From: Chitinophagaceae bacterium
Lineage (GTDB): Bacteria > Bacteroidota > Bacteroidia > Chitinophagales > Chitinophagaceae
Assembly (NCBI GenBank): GCA_009996555.1
Contig: JAACZX010000102.1
Coordinates: 1 to 7,840 of the forward strand
DNA: 7,840 nucleotides
Reading direction: 5' to 3'
Part shown: positions 1 through 7,446 of the stretch, in pieces
How the letters are laid out: the number at the start of each line of letters is the position of its first letter
How positions within the stretch are numbered: the stretch's first letter is position 1
Made by a program: the position numbers and the translations under genes
Notes under the pieces: model-generated
Databases searched by the model: none
The model's input: only the letters and a program-made list of their open reading frames with translations
Told to the model about the DNA's origin: nothing

Positions 1-1116
1 AACATTTGCAGAAATTCTGAATATAGGAAACTCTGCATTGCTTGAAAAATAAGTAATGCCCGACGCACCGAAAATTGAACTGCTTGCCCACTCAAACACA
101 CTACCGGTTTTGAATAATACAGCTGTATTAGTGCTGTGTGCAAAATCATCCGACTCACCACCGCTGTTTGCTGCCACCCTTACTACAGCTCCGCTGTTGA
201 TGACGCATGTACCAGCTCCTGCCGGTTTAATTCCATTGAGCACATAAGTGCCATTTACGATCATGTCTGTTCCTGAAGCATGATCATTGAGTGTAAACGT
301 GGCGGTGTTGCTATGGTTTAGTGTTGCTCCGCTTTCAATTGTTAACTGATCAGCCGACACGTTACTGTTGATAGTAATAGTATGGCCGTTTCGAATTATG
401 ATTGTGTTAGCGGAACTGGTAGGGGAAATATCCGCTGTAATCCAGGTATTACCATCATTTGATGACTCCCAGCAAACAGGAATATTCCAATCCCCACTTA
501 CTCTTGTTCTGAAATAGCCAAGAGGGTTGGAAACGCTCGATATTAATATCCCTTTAAGTATTATGTCATCTACCCTGCTTGTTCCGGTTGACCCAATTAA
601 TCCATTGTCAACAGAAGTATTTGAAGTCAAAATCCAACGTATTGACACGCTGGATTGATTATCACATTCTGTAGGCAGAGCAATGTTTGATAATACACCA
701 GATGTAAAATTATTTGCTACCGTAATGTTAGCCCCTGGAATATCTGTCCACAGCCCGGCTCCTATTCTATATTGTATCTTGAAATCCCTCGGTCCTGTAT
801 TTGACGATTGTTGTTTACTTGAGATTGTTATACTATAATATCCAGATGTTGAAAAATCAACTGTCCAATATTTTGTTCCGCTTCCATTATCCCACCCTGT
901 ATTGGATGCTGAATATGTAGTTGCCCCAAGTAATCCAAATGACAATGTTCCGGAAGCCCCTACTGCACTGATTGTTTTGGTTAAATTCACTGGAATCCCT
1001 GCGTCTGCAATTGCATCATCAGGTCCATTTGGAAAGTTCCACTCCACCAAAGTAGTTTGAGCTCTTCCAGAGAAACATAGCATAATATAGAAGAGTACGC
1101 CAAAAAACGCTTTCAT
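1..1116 (-). CDS. Secreted modular beta-rich surface protein, N-terminal part (3' end outside window)
   Basis: The minus strand is open without a stop from an ATG at 1116-1114 to the left edge, giving 372 residues. Residues 1-19 look like a signal peptide: Lys2, a hydrophobic core (FFGVLFYIMLCF), then GRA before Gln20, a plausible signal peptidase I site. There is no lipobox cysteine. Residues about 23-190 look like a secreted jelly-roll/beta-sandwich module, with TGW near 73-75, a GYYSI strand, the SSNTGPRDF stretch at 104-112, and a closing SRVDDIILKG. From about residue 200 comes a second kind of module: GDWN...CWESS.DGNTW, then IIIRNGHTITI and short beta strands with SGA/GAT turns, typical of beta-helix-like repeats in exported Bacteroidota proteins. 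Such proteins often end in a type IX sorting domain, but that end is not visible. It is transcribed divergently from gldF. The exact function is unknown; an adhesin or an enzyme with accessory modules are both possible. Confidence 0.85.
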   Translation of the reverse strand, partial: MKAFFGVLFYIMLCFSGRAQTTLVEWNFPNGPDDAIADAGIPVNLTKTISAVGASGTLSFGLLGATTYSASNTGWDNGSGTKYWTVDFSTSGYYSITISSKQQSSNTGPRDFKIQYRIGAGLWTDIPGANITVANNFTSGVLSNIALPTECDNQSSVSIRWILTSNTSVDNGLIGSTGTSRVDDIILKGILISSVSNPLGYFRTRVSGDWNIPVCWESSNDGNTWITADISPTSSANTIIIRNGHTITINSNVSADQLTIESGATLNHSNTATFTLNDHASGTDMIVNGTYVLNGIKPAGAGTCVINSGAVVRVAANSGGESDDFAHSTNTAVLFKTGSVFEWASSSIFGASGITYFSSNAEFPIFRISANV

Positions 1117-1346
1117 TGTTGCCTTTTGTTTTGGTTGGTTGTCTTTGTACAGGTAAAGGCACGTGCATTTTTCGGCGGATATTATGGATGGATTTTAAAG
1201 ATAACTGTTCATATTTAAAAATCACAGTATATCAGGCGGTTTCTTACACTAACCTTTGTATGTGTGCCACATTCACCATAACTGCACACATTTCTGCTGA
1301 AACAGGATTCGGCACAAGCAGTTTATTCCTTTATTTTTGCTGCTCT
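1117..1346. other. Divergent intergenic region between the secreted protein gene and gldF
   Basis: These 230 bases carry no convincing gene on either strand. The leader next to the minus-strand start (1117-1143) has almost no A on the plus strand, so the transcript there would be A/C-rich and poorly structured. No perfect match to the Bacteroidota -7 element TAnnTTTG is present. The nearest are TATCTTTA on the minus strand (1203 down to 1196), about 80 bases before the secreted protein start, and TAACCTTTG on the plus strand (1250-1258, one base too long), about 90 bases before gldF. Neither has a clear TTTG at the -33 position, so both are weak. Promoters for both directions are expected here because the genes diverge. 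Confidence 0.5.
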
Positions 1347-2069
1347 ATGTGGGCCATTTGCAAAAAAGAATTCCGCCAGTTTTTCAGCAATCTTACGGGA
1401 TACATTACCATCATTCTTTTTCTTTTACTCAATGGTTTGTTTCTTTTTGTTTTTTCAAGTTTCAACATTCTTGATTACGGCTATGCCACACTTGAAAATT
1501 TCTTCAACCTGTCTCCCTATATCTTATTACTGCTGATACCGGCTGTTACCATGCGTCTGTTTCCGGATGAATGGCGTGCCGGCACCATGGAATTACTTTT
1601 TACCCGCCCGCTAACCACAAGGCAGATCGTGCTGGGTAAATACATTGCATCGTTGTTTGTTGTACTCATTGCCTTGCTGCCCACACTTACTTATCTCTTT
1701 ACCATCAATGCCATGAGTGCTGATGGCACTTCGCTTGACATGGGTGGCATTATCGGTTCCTATATCGGACTCCTGTTCCTGTGTTCAGCATTTACAGCCA
1801 TTGGCATTTGTTGCAGCAGCTATACCGGTAACCCCGTGGTTGCTTTTTTGCTTAGTGCTTTTTTCTGTTTTGTATTGTACAGTGGTTTTACTGCACTCAG
1901 CAAGCTTGCAGGTGCCGGAATGGATTATGTTATTGAAATGCTGGGAATGGAGTTTCACTACCGCAGTCTATCAAAAGGTGTTATCGACAGTCGTGATGTG
2001 ATTTATTTTGCAAGCATCACTTTGTTTTTCTTATTCATCACCATCCAACGGATAGCCCGAAAAAACTGA
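1347..2069 (+). CDS. gldF: GldF, gliding motility-associated ABC transporter permease
   Basis: This 240-residue integral membrane protein matches GldF in length and sequence character. It belongs to the ABC-2 permease group and would sit in the inner membrane with GldG and the ATPase GldA. About six hydrophobic segments are visible, near residues 20-38, 57-72, 98-120, 135-158, 163-183 and 217-234. The stretch DEWRAGTMELLFTRPLT at 74-90, followed by QIVLGKY, is the conserved coupling-loop region of ABC-2 permeases (E/D-x-x-x-GT-x-E-LL-x-x-P). The start at 1347 is chosen because the conserved N-terminus (short basic-amphipathic KKEFRQFF, then the first membrane span) begins there. The frame is open further upstream, but those residues do not resemble the family and would run to the start of the divergent gene. 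gldG follows after 6 bases. Flavobacterium GldF is needed for gliding; the protein also occurs in non-gliding relatives, so motility cannot be concluded. Confidence 0.93.
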   Translation: MWAICKKEFRQFFSNLTGYITIILFLLLNGLFLFVFSSFNILDYGYATLENFFNLSPYILLLLIPAVTMRLFPDEWRAGTMELLFTRPLTTRQIVLGKYIASLFVVLIALLPTLTYLFTINAMSADGTSLDMGGIIGSYIGLLFLCSAFTAIGICCSSYTGNPVVAFLLSAFFCFVLYSGFTALSKLAGAGMDYVIEMLGMEFHYRSLSKGVIDSRDVIYFASITLFFLFITIQRIARKN

Positions 2070-2075
2070 GTATCC

Positions 2076-3908
2076 ATGAAAAAAATCTTCGCATCAAAAT
2101 TCAGTTGGGTGCTGTTGCTGGCAATATTGGCGCTTGTAAATATACTCGCCACATCACTGCGCATGCGTTGGGATCTCACCAGTGAAGAGCGGTATTCTTT
2201 ATCGGCCCCAACAAAAACATTGCTGAAAAATATTGATACAACTATTACTGTTGATATTTTCCTGAAAGGCGATTTCCGTTCTTCCTTCCGCAAACTGCGC
2301 AATACAACAAACGACCTGCTGAATGAAATGAAAGAATACAGTGGTGGCCGTTTGCAGATCAACTATAAATCAGTAGAAGATCTGTTTGATGAAGAGGCAA
2401 AGAACTTTATGTTCACTGAAGTGATCAATGAGTTGCGGATGAATGGCGTAAATGTTGACAGCATCAGCCAAACAAAACCAAACTTCCGTGAAGAAGTGAT
2501 CCAGCAAATGGTGAGCGACTCATTAAAAAGTCTCGGCATCTTGCCTTATACACTGGAAGTGCAGGAAAAAGAAGAAGCCAGTACGCAACGTGTCATTTAT
2601 CCTTCAGCAATTGTAAAAAGAGGTAACAAAGTTGTTGCTGTTGATCTGCTGAGTGGAAAAACAGAATACAGCCGTGATCCACTTACCGGAAGCCTTGTTA
2701 CTGATGAAGCCAAAAGCATCAGCAATGCAGAAGCATTACTCGAATTTAAATTTGCAGATGCCATTGAAAAAATTCAAAGGAAACAAAAACCGCTCATTGG
2801 TTATATGACAGGCAATGGACAGCCAATGGGACCAGAAACGTTTGATCTTGTGCAAACGCTTGATGCAGATTACATCTTCAACATTGTTGACCCGAATAAG
2901 GCTGTGGTTATTCCAAAAGAATTTGCAGCGATCATGATCGTGAAGCCCTCCATCGGCTTCAGCGATTCTGCAAAAATGAAGATCGATCAGTACATTATGC
3001 AAGGTGGAAAAGTGTTGTGGTTTTTGGATATGCTTCATGCCGAAAAAGACAGTCTTGCTGTGGTGGCCCAAACTCTTGCTTATGATCGTGGATTGAACCT
3101 TGATGACCTGCTGTTCAAATATGGCACACGCATCAACAGAGATTTGCTGCAGGATCAGCAATGCGACCTCAGCAAACTGGTTGTTGGTAACGCAGGCGGG
3201 CAACCGCAGTTAGCTGATGTGCCCTTTAACTATTATCCTTTACTGAACGCTTCGGCCAATCACCCTATTACAAAAAATCTTGAACCTGTTTTGAGTTTAT
3301 TTGCCAACACGCTTGATACCGTTAAGGCAGAAGGAATAAACAAAACCCTTTTACTCACTTCAAGTGAAAATGCAAAATTCGTGAGCACTCCTGCCATTAT
3401 CAGTTTACAGGAATTGCAAACTATACAGGATATAAAACTGTATAACAAAAAGAATTTGCCTGTTGCAGTATTGCTCGATGGACAATTCAATAGTCTTTAT
3501 GGCAACAGGGCTTCAGCAGAAATGCGTCAATACTTTACATCGGCATACGGTTCATTTAAAACAAAAACAGATGAACCTACACAGCAACTGGTTGTTGCAG
3601 ATGGTGATGTTGTATTGAACAGTTACAGCAGGCAGGAGCCTTTCCCTATGGGCTACAGCCGTGTGCAGGAACGCAGCTTTGCCAATAAAACATTTCTGCA
3701 AAACACACTGGAATATATGACCGGCAATGCGGGCATTGTAGCATTACGCAATAAAGATGTTCCGTTACGCTTACTCAACCAGCAAAAAGTAAGTGACCAG
3801 CGATTGCAATGGCAACTCATTAATATTGCAGTTCCTGTATTACTGGTATTGCTGATTGGCATTTTGTACATGCAATGGCGTAAACGTACTTACGCAAAAA
3901 AAGCTTAA
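2076..3908 (+). CDS. gldG: GldG, gliding motility-associated ABC transporter auxiliary subunit
   Basis: The 610-residue protein has the GldG layout: one N-terminal membrane span (about residues 9-28), a large extracytoplasmic domain, and one C-terminal span (about 582-599) followed by a basic WRKR tail. Immediately after the first span comes RWDLTSEERYSLS (31-43), the hallmark opening of the ABC-transporter auxiliary domain, then TITVDIFLKGDFRSSFRKL. Further family-like stretches are IGYMTGNGQP (241-250), IMIVKPSIGFSD (286-297), the GGKVLWFLDML segment (310-320) and PLRLLNQQKV (563-572), which leads into the last span. The domain resembles those in other ABC-2 systems that act on extracytoplasmic polymers, but its substrate is not known. 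It starts 6 bases after gldF, so co-translation is likely. In some Bacteroidota the two genes are fused; here they are separate. No ATPase gene is adjacent, as also in Flavobacterium, where gldA lies elsewhere. Confidence 0.93.
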   Translation: MKKIFASKFSWVLLLAILALVNILATSLRMRWDLTSEERYSLSAPTKTLLKNIDTTITVDIFLKGDFRSSFRKLRNTTNDLLNEMKEYSGGRLQINYKSVEDLFDEEAKNFMFTEVINELRMNGVNVDSISQTKPNFREEVIQQMVSDSLKSLGILPYTLEVQEKEEASTQRVIYPSAIVKRGNKVVAVDLLSGKTEYSRDPLTGSLVTDEAKSISNAEALLEFKFADAIEKIQRKQKPLIGYMTGNGQPMGPETFDLVQTLDADYIFNIVDPNKAVVIPKEFAAIMIVKPSIGFSDSAKMKIDQYIMQGGKVLWFLDMLHAEKDSLAVVAQTLAYDRGLNLDDLLFKYGTRINRDLLQDQQCDLSKLVVGNAGGQPQLADVPFNYYPLLNASANHPITKNLEPVLSLFANTLDTVKAEGINKTLLLTSSENAKFVSTPAIISLQELQTIQDIKLYNKKNLPVAVLLDGQFNSLYGNRASAEMRQYFTSAYGSFKTKTDEPTQQLVVADGDVVLNSYSRQEPFPMGYSRVQERSFANKTFLQNTLEYMTGNAGIVALRNKDVPLRLLNQQKVSDQRLQWQLINIAVPVLLVLLIGILYMQWRKRTYAKKA

Positions 3909-3935
3909 TCAATTTTCATTTTTGAATTATTAATA

Positions 3936-4907
3936 ATGACCCCTACTCAAGTTACTTATCTCGTTTTTGGCATTGTGTTACTGATCGCTATCGTGTTCGA
4001 TCTTGGTTTACTCAGTAAAAAATCGGCGCAGCTTACAACTAAGCAGGCGCTCATTCAAACAATTTTCTGGGTAATACTCGGGCTTGGCTTTGGTGCATTT
4101 ATGTGGTACGAAGACGGTAAGCAGGCTGCACTGGAATATGTGAGTGCTTACCTGATGGAGTGGAGCCTGAGTATTGATAATATTTTTGTGTTTGTACTCA
4201 TCTTCAGTTTCTTTAAAGTAAAGGAACAATATATACCTCGTGTATTACTCATCGGTGTATTAATGGCAATCGTTTTCCGTGTGGTGTTTATTACACTTGG
4301 GGTTGAACTGGTAAACCGCTTTCACTGGATCCTCTATATTTTCGGAGCATTCCTTGTTTATACAGGCTTTAAAATGTTTACCACAAACCAGGATGAAGAA
4401 TATGATCCGAGAGAAAGCAAAGTATACCTGTTCCTGAAAAAGTTTTTACCCATCACCATGGAAGATGGTCATGGTAAATATGTGATCAAACAACATGGCA
4501 AACCGGTTTACACCGCCTTGTTTGTGGTAGTGGTAATGCTGGCAACTACTGATATTGTTTTTGCTTTGGATTCAATTCCTGCGGTAATGGGTATTGTTGA
4601 CCGCAAGAGCGAACATGCATCGTTGGTAATATATACTTCCAATGTATTTGCCGTATTAGGACTTCGTTCGTTGTTCTTTTTGCTGAGAGGCGCAGTAAGC
4701 AAATTTGATTTTCTGCAGCAGGGCATCGCCATTGTACTTGTGTTTATTGGTTTAAAAATGCTGGGCGAAGAATTGATCGGCACAGTTGTAGATAAACCAA
4801 AACAAGTGATCATTTCTTTGGTGGTGATTGTAGCTTGTATTGGTGGTTCAATTGTTTACTCCATCTACCATAAGAAAAAAGGCACGCCGCCCGACAGAAA
4901 AGATTAG
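3936..4907 (+). CDS. TerC/Alx-family integral membrane protein, probable Mn2+ handling
   Basis: The 323-residue polytopic protein has the length of the Alx branch of the TerC family (E. coli Alx is about 320 residues). Both signature motifs are intact: EWSLSIDNIFVF at 75-86 (E75, D81, N82) and TTDIVFALDSIPAV at 204-217 (D206, D212, S213). These put acidic residues inside membrane helices, as expected for a metal path. A further conserved block, YTSNVFAVLGLRS, lies at 233-245. About eight or nine hydrophobic segments are separated by a charged cytoplasmic-type loop at about 150-190; the C-terminus is basic (HKKKGTPPDRKD). Known Alx/MeeF-type members influence Mn2+ export and, in Bacillus, metal loading of secreted enzymes; tellurite resistance is only the historical name. 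Here it sits between gldG (27-base gap) and murF-alr (17-base gap), so it is probably co-transcribed with envelope genes. No room exists upstream for the Mn riboswitch that controls alx in E. coli. The exact ion is inferred. Confidence 0.9.
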   Translation: MTPTQVTYLVFGIVLLIAIVFDLGLLSKKSAQLTTKQALIQTIFWVILGLGFGAFMWYEDGKQAALEYVSAYLMEWSLSIDNIFVFVLIFSFFKVKEQYIPRVLLIGVLMAIVFRVVFITLGVELVNRFHWILYIFGAFLVYTGFKMFTTNQDEEYDPRESKVYLFLKKFLPITMEDGHGKYVIKQHGKPVYTALFVVVVMLATTDIVFALDSIPAVMGIVDRKSEHASLVIYTSNVFAVLGLRSLFFLLRGAVSKFDFLQQGIAIVLVFIGLKMLGEELIGTVVDKPKQVIISLVVIVACIGGSIVYSIYHKKKGTPPDRKD

Positions 4908-4924
4908 TTTTCATTTTAATTCCT

Positions 4925-7384
4925 ATGTTGTATTACAGTGTTGATCAGATAGCCACAGTTCTACATGCTTCTTATCTGCAGCAAGCAGATACAAGCAGCC
5001 ATGTAGAACATTTACTGATCGACAGCAGACGGATCATTCATCCGCCAACAGCGTTGTTCTTTGCATTAAAAACCGAGCGACGCAATGGCCATGATTTTAT
5101 TGCCGAGGCTTATAACAAAGGTGTACGGCAGTTTATTATTCAGCAAACTGTAGATATAAATCCGTTTCCGTCGGCAAACTTCCTGCTTGTACAGGATACG
5201 TTAAAAGCATTGCAGCAGTTGGCAGCCTGGCACAGACAACAATTTTCGATTCCTGTAATTGGCATTACCGGCAGCAATGGAAAAACCATTGTAAAAGAAT
5301 GGCTCAACCAATTACTTTCTGATCATTTCAATATTATCCGCAGTCCTAAGAGTTATAACTCACAAGTGGGCGTACCGCTTAGCGTATGGCAGTTACAACC
5401 GCAGCATACATTAGCCATTTTTGAAGCAGGTATTTCACAAGAGGGAGAAATGCAGGCGTTGCAAAACATCATCAAACCAACAATTGGCATACTCACTACC
5501 ATCAGTGAAGTACATGCGGAAGGGTTCAAAAATGCACAGGATAAACTCAACGAAAAACAAAAACTATATGCTGCTGCACATGCTGTCATTTGTTCGCCTG
5601 AAAAGTTAAAGCCGCTTGTTTTCAATCAACCGAATGTTTTTAGCTGGGGCGAAGCAAACTCAAACAATGTTGTGATCAGCAACATTGAAAAGCAATTGAC
5701 ACAAACAACCATATCCTTTTCAACCGAAACATTAGCAGGCAACATTACAATCCCATTTACAGATGATGCTTCTGTTGAAAATGCTGTTACCTGTCTTTCT
5801 GTTTGTCTTTATCTGCATGTTCCGTTTAGCGACATCAAAGATAAATTCACACAACTGCGTCCTGTAAGTCTTCGTCTTGAATTGAAAAGCGGGTTGCACA
5901 ATACAACTATCATTAACGATAGTTACAGTGCCGATCTAAGTTCACTTACCATTGCACTGAATATGCTGTTGCAGCAAGGCCAGCATGCAAACCGAAGTAT
6001 CATACTTTCCGATTTTCAGCTTACAGCCGAACAGGAACAAACAACTTATACATCCATTGCTGCGCTTATACAGCAATACCATATCAGCCGCTTAATTACA
6101 GTTGGAGAAAAAACAAAATTGTTGCTGGCACCACTCGTAGCAGAAACTACTGCAGTACATAGTTTTTCTTCCACAGCAGAGTTAGCTGAGCAATTGCCTT
6201 CTTTAGGATTTCAGAACGAAACCATTCTCATCAAAGGTGCACGTTCGTTTGAACTCGATCGTATTGCACAAATGCTTGAACAGAAAACGCACCAAACAGT
6301 TTTAGAAATAAACCTGGGTGCTATTGAACGGAACATCAGGGCACATCAGCAGTTGCTGAAACCATCAACAAAGATCATGGCAATGGTAAAAGCCTTTTCA
6401 TACGGCAGCGGCAGTTATGAAATTGCCAACCTCCTGCAGTTCATGAAAGCCGATTACTTAGCCGTTGCTTTTACTGATGAAGGCGTTGCATTACGTAAAG
6501 CTGGTATTACATTGCCCATTATGGTGATGAATCCCGAGCCGGTTACGTTTGATGCGCTTATTGATCACAACCTTGAACCTGAATTATTTTCTTTTTCTAT
6601 CCTGCATGCATTTGAACATTATCTTGAGAAAGAAGGTATCAGCAGCTATCCCGTGCATATAAAAATTGATACAGGCATGCACAGGCTTGGTTTTATGCAA
6701 CAGGAATTAGCTGCACTTGCTGAAATATTGAAGAAGAATACATTTACTGTTCAATCAGTTTTCAGCCATCTGGCAGCAAGCGAAGATCCTGCTGAAGATG
6801 CATTTACATTGCAGCAGGCAACAGAATTTGAAACAGCATGCTCGTTTCTGCAATCGCAGCTTGATTATTCATTCATCAGGCACATTGATAATTCACACGG
6901 CACCATCCGTCACCCCCAATTACAATACGACATGGTGCGGTTAGGTATCGGTATGTATGGTGTGAGTGCTGCCGCCGGCATTCTGCATTTGGAAGAAGCG
7001 CTTCAACTGAAAACCACTATCGCACAGATCAAACAGCTGCAACCCGGCGACACAGTTGGTTATAACCGCAGAGGCATTATTACAAAACCATCTGCCATTG
7101 CCACTGTGCGTATTGGTTATGCCGATGGATATCCACGCAACCTTAGTAACGGCAACGGCTACATGCTCATTCATGGCAAACAGGCACCTGTTATCGGCAC
7201 AGTTTGTATGGATATGACTATGCTTGATATTACTGGCATTGCAGATGTGCATGAGGGAGATGATGTGACTGTTTTTGGTCCTCCACTTTCTGTTGTGGAA
7301 GTTGCCAAACAAAGCCAAACCATTGCCTATGAACTGATGACCGGCATCAGCCAACGGGTGAAAAGGGTGTACTTCGAAGAATAA
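4925..7384 (+). CDS. Bifunctional UDP-MurNAc-tripeptide:D-Ala-D-Ala ligase / alanine racemase (MurF-Alr fusion)
   Basis: One 819-residue frame joins two cytoplasmic peptidoglycan-precursor enzymes. Residues 1 to about 453 are MurF, which adds D-Ala-D-Ala to UDP-MurNAc-tripeptide using ATP. Visible are DSRR (33-36) in the substrate domain, the ATP loop GITGSNGKT (113-121), SPKSYNSQVGVPLS (140-153), FEAGISQEGEM (166-176), the probable carbamylated lysine K211, and NDSYSADLSS (331-340). The loop has Ile122 where most MurF proteins have a second Thr; I recall this as usual in Bacteroidota fusions. Residues about 456-819 are alanine racemase, a PLP enzyme making D-Ala. PLP lysine K489 sits in MVKAFSYGSG; R587 is in DTGMHRLG; R672 in VRLGIGMYG would contact the PLP ring nitrogen; the second catalytic base is Y713 in VGYNRRG; GYADGYPR (731-738) and CMDMTM (761-766) follow. 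Y713 and GYADG Tyr732 are 19 residues apart, as Tyr265 and Tyr284 are in Geobacillus racemase. All key residues are present, so both halves should be active. D-Ala-D-Ala ligase (Ddl) is still needed between the two steps and is not in the window. Confidence 0.95.
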   Translation: MLYYSVDQIATVLHASYLQQADTSSHVEHLLIDSRRIIHPPTALFFALKTERRNGHDFIAEAYNKGVRQFIIQQTVDINPFPSANFLLVQDTLKALQQLAAWHRQQFSIPVIGITGSNGKTIVKEWLNQLLSDHFNIIRSPKSYNSQVGVPLSVWQLQPQHTLAIFEAGISQEGEMQALQNIIKPTIGILTTISEVHAEGFKNAQDKLNEKQKLYAAAHAVICSPEKLKPLVFNQPNVFSWGEANSNNVVISNIEKQLTQTTISFSTETLAGNITIPFTDDASVENAVTCLSVCLYLHVPFSDIKDKFTQLRPVSLRLELKSGLHNTTIINDSYSADLSSLTIALNMLLQQGQHANRSIILSDFQLTAEQEQTTYTSIAALIQQYHISRLITVGEKTKLLLAPLVAETTAVHSFSSTAELAEQLPSLGFQNETILIKGARSFELDRIAQMLEQKTHQTVLEINLGAIERNIRAHQQLLKPSTKIMAMVKAFSYGSGSYEIANLLQFMKADYLAVAFTDEGVALRKAGITLPIMVMNPEPVTFDALIDHNLEPELFSFSILHAFEHYLEKEGISSYPVHIKIDTGMHRLGFMQQELAALAEILKKNTFTVQSVFSHLAASEDPAEDAFTLQQATEFETACSFLQSQLDYSFIRHIDNSHGTIRHPQLQYDMVRLGIGMYGVSAAAGILHLEEALQLKTTIAQIKQLQPGDTVGYNRRGIITKPSAIATVRIGYADGYPRNLSNGNGYMLIHGKQAPVIGTVCMDMTMLDITGIADVHEGDDVTVFGPPLSVVEVAKQSQTIAYELMTGISQRVKRVYFEE

Positions 7385-7394
7385 ATAAAAAACT

Positions 7395-7415
7395 TTCAGC
7401 CGTCAGCTATTAGCT
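7395..7415 (-). repeat. Left heptanucleotide repeat cluster, three units
   Basis: Read on the minus strand, positions 7415 down to 7395 divide into three 7-base units, AGCTAAT, AGCTGAC and GGCTGAA, each of the form RGCTNNN. The cluster starts 10 bases after the murF-alr stop and ends 31 bases before the four-helix-bundle start. It is the inverted counterpart of the cluster after that gene: over 20 aligned bases (7417 down to 7398 against 7819-7838), 15 are identical. It also contains a short hairpin-capable core, AGCTATTAGCT, at 7405-7415. Its function is unknown. Confidence 0.6.
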
Positions 7416-7446
7416 TTAAGTAAGGCCATCACCTAAAAACAGCTAT

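Noticed and set aside
56..247. A small plus-strand gene near the left edge
   Set aside because: It is antisense to the well-supported secreted protein and shows no recognisable family or leader.
1116..1346. A longer GldF beginning at a TTG at 1116
   Set aside because: The frame is open, but the extra 77 residues are cysteine-rich and unlike GldF, and the frame would begin at the start codon of the divergent gene. The family N-terminus fits the ATG at 1347.
2736..3203. A 155-residue minus-strand frame inside gldG
   Set aside because: It is the shadow of a clearly coding gldG; its translation is rich in Cys, His and Ile runs and has no family character.
3909..3935. A Mn-sensing (yybP-ykoY) riboswitch before the terC-like gene
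   Set aside because: The gap is only 27 A/T-rich bases, too short for that RNA, and gldG coding sequence lies directly upstream.
3926..3937. A perfect 12-base palindrome, ATTATTAATAAT, overlapping the terC-like start
   Set aside because: It consists only of A and T in an A/T-rich gap; chance is the simplest explanation and no second copy was seen.
6941..7354. A 137-residue minus-strand frame inside the racemase half
   Set aside because: It overlaps conserved racemase motifs on the other strand and its translation resembles no known protein.
7411..7418. A promoter -7 element TAGCTTTA before the four-helix-bundle gene
   Set aside because: It lies largely inside the repeat cluster, lacks the final G, and the nearest TTT-containing upstream element (7394-7397) is only 13 bases away, too close for a -33 site.
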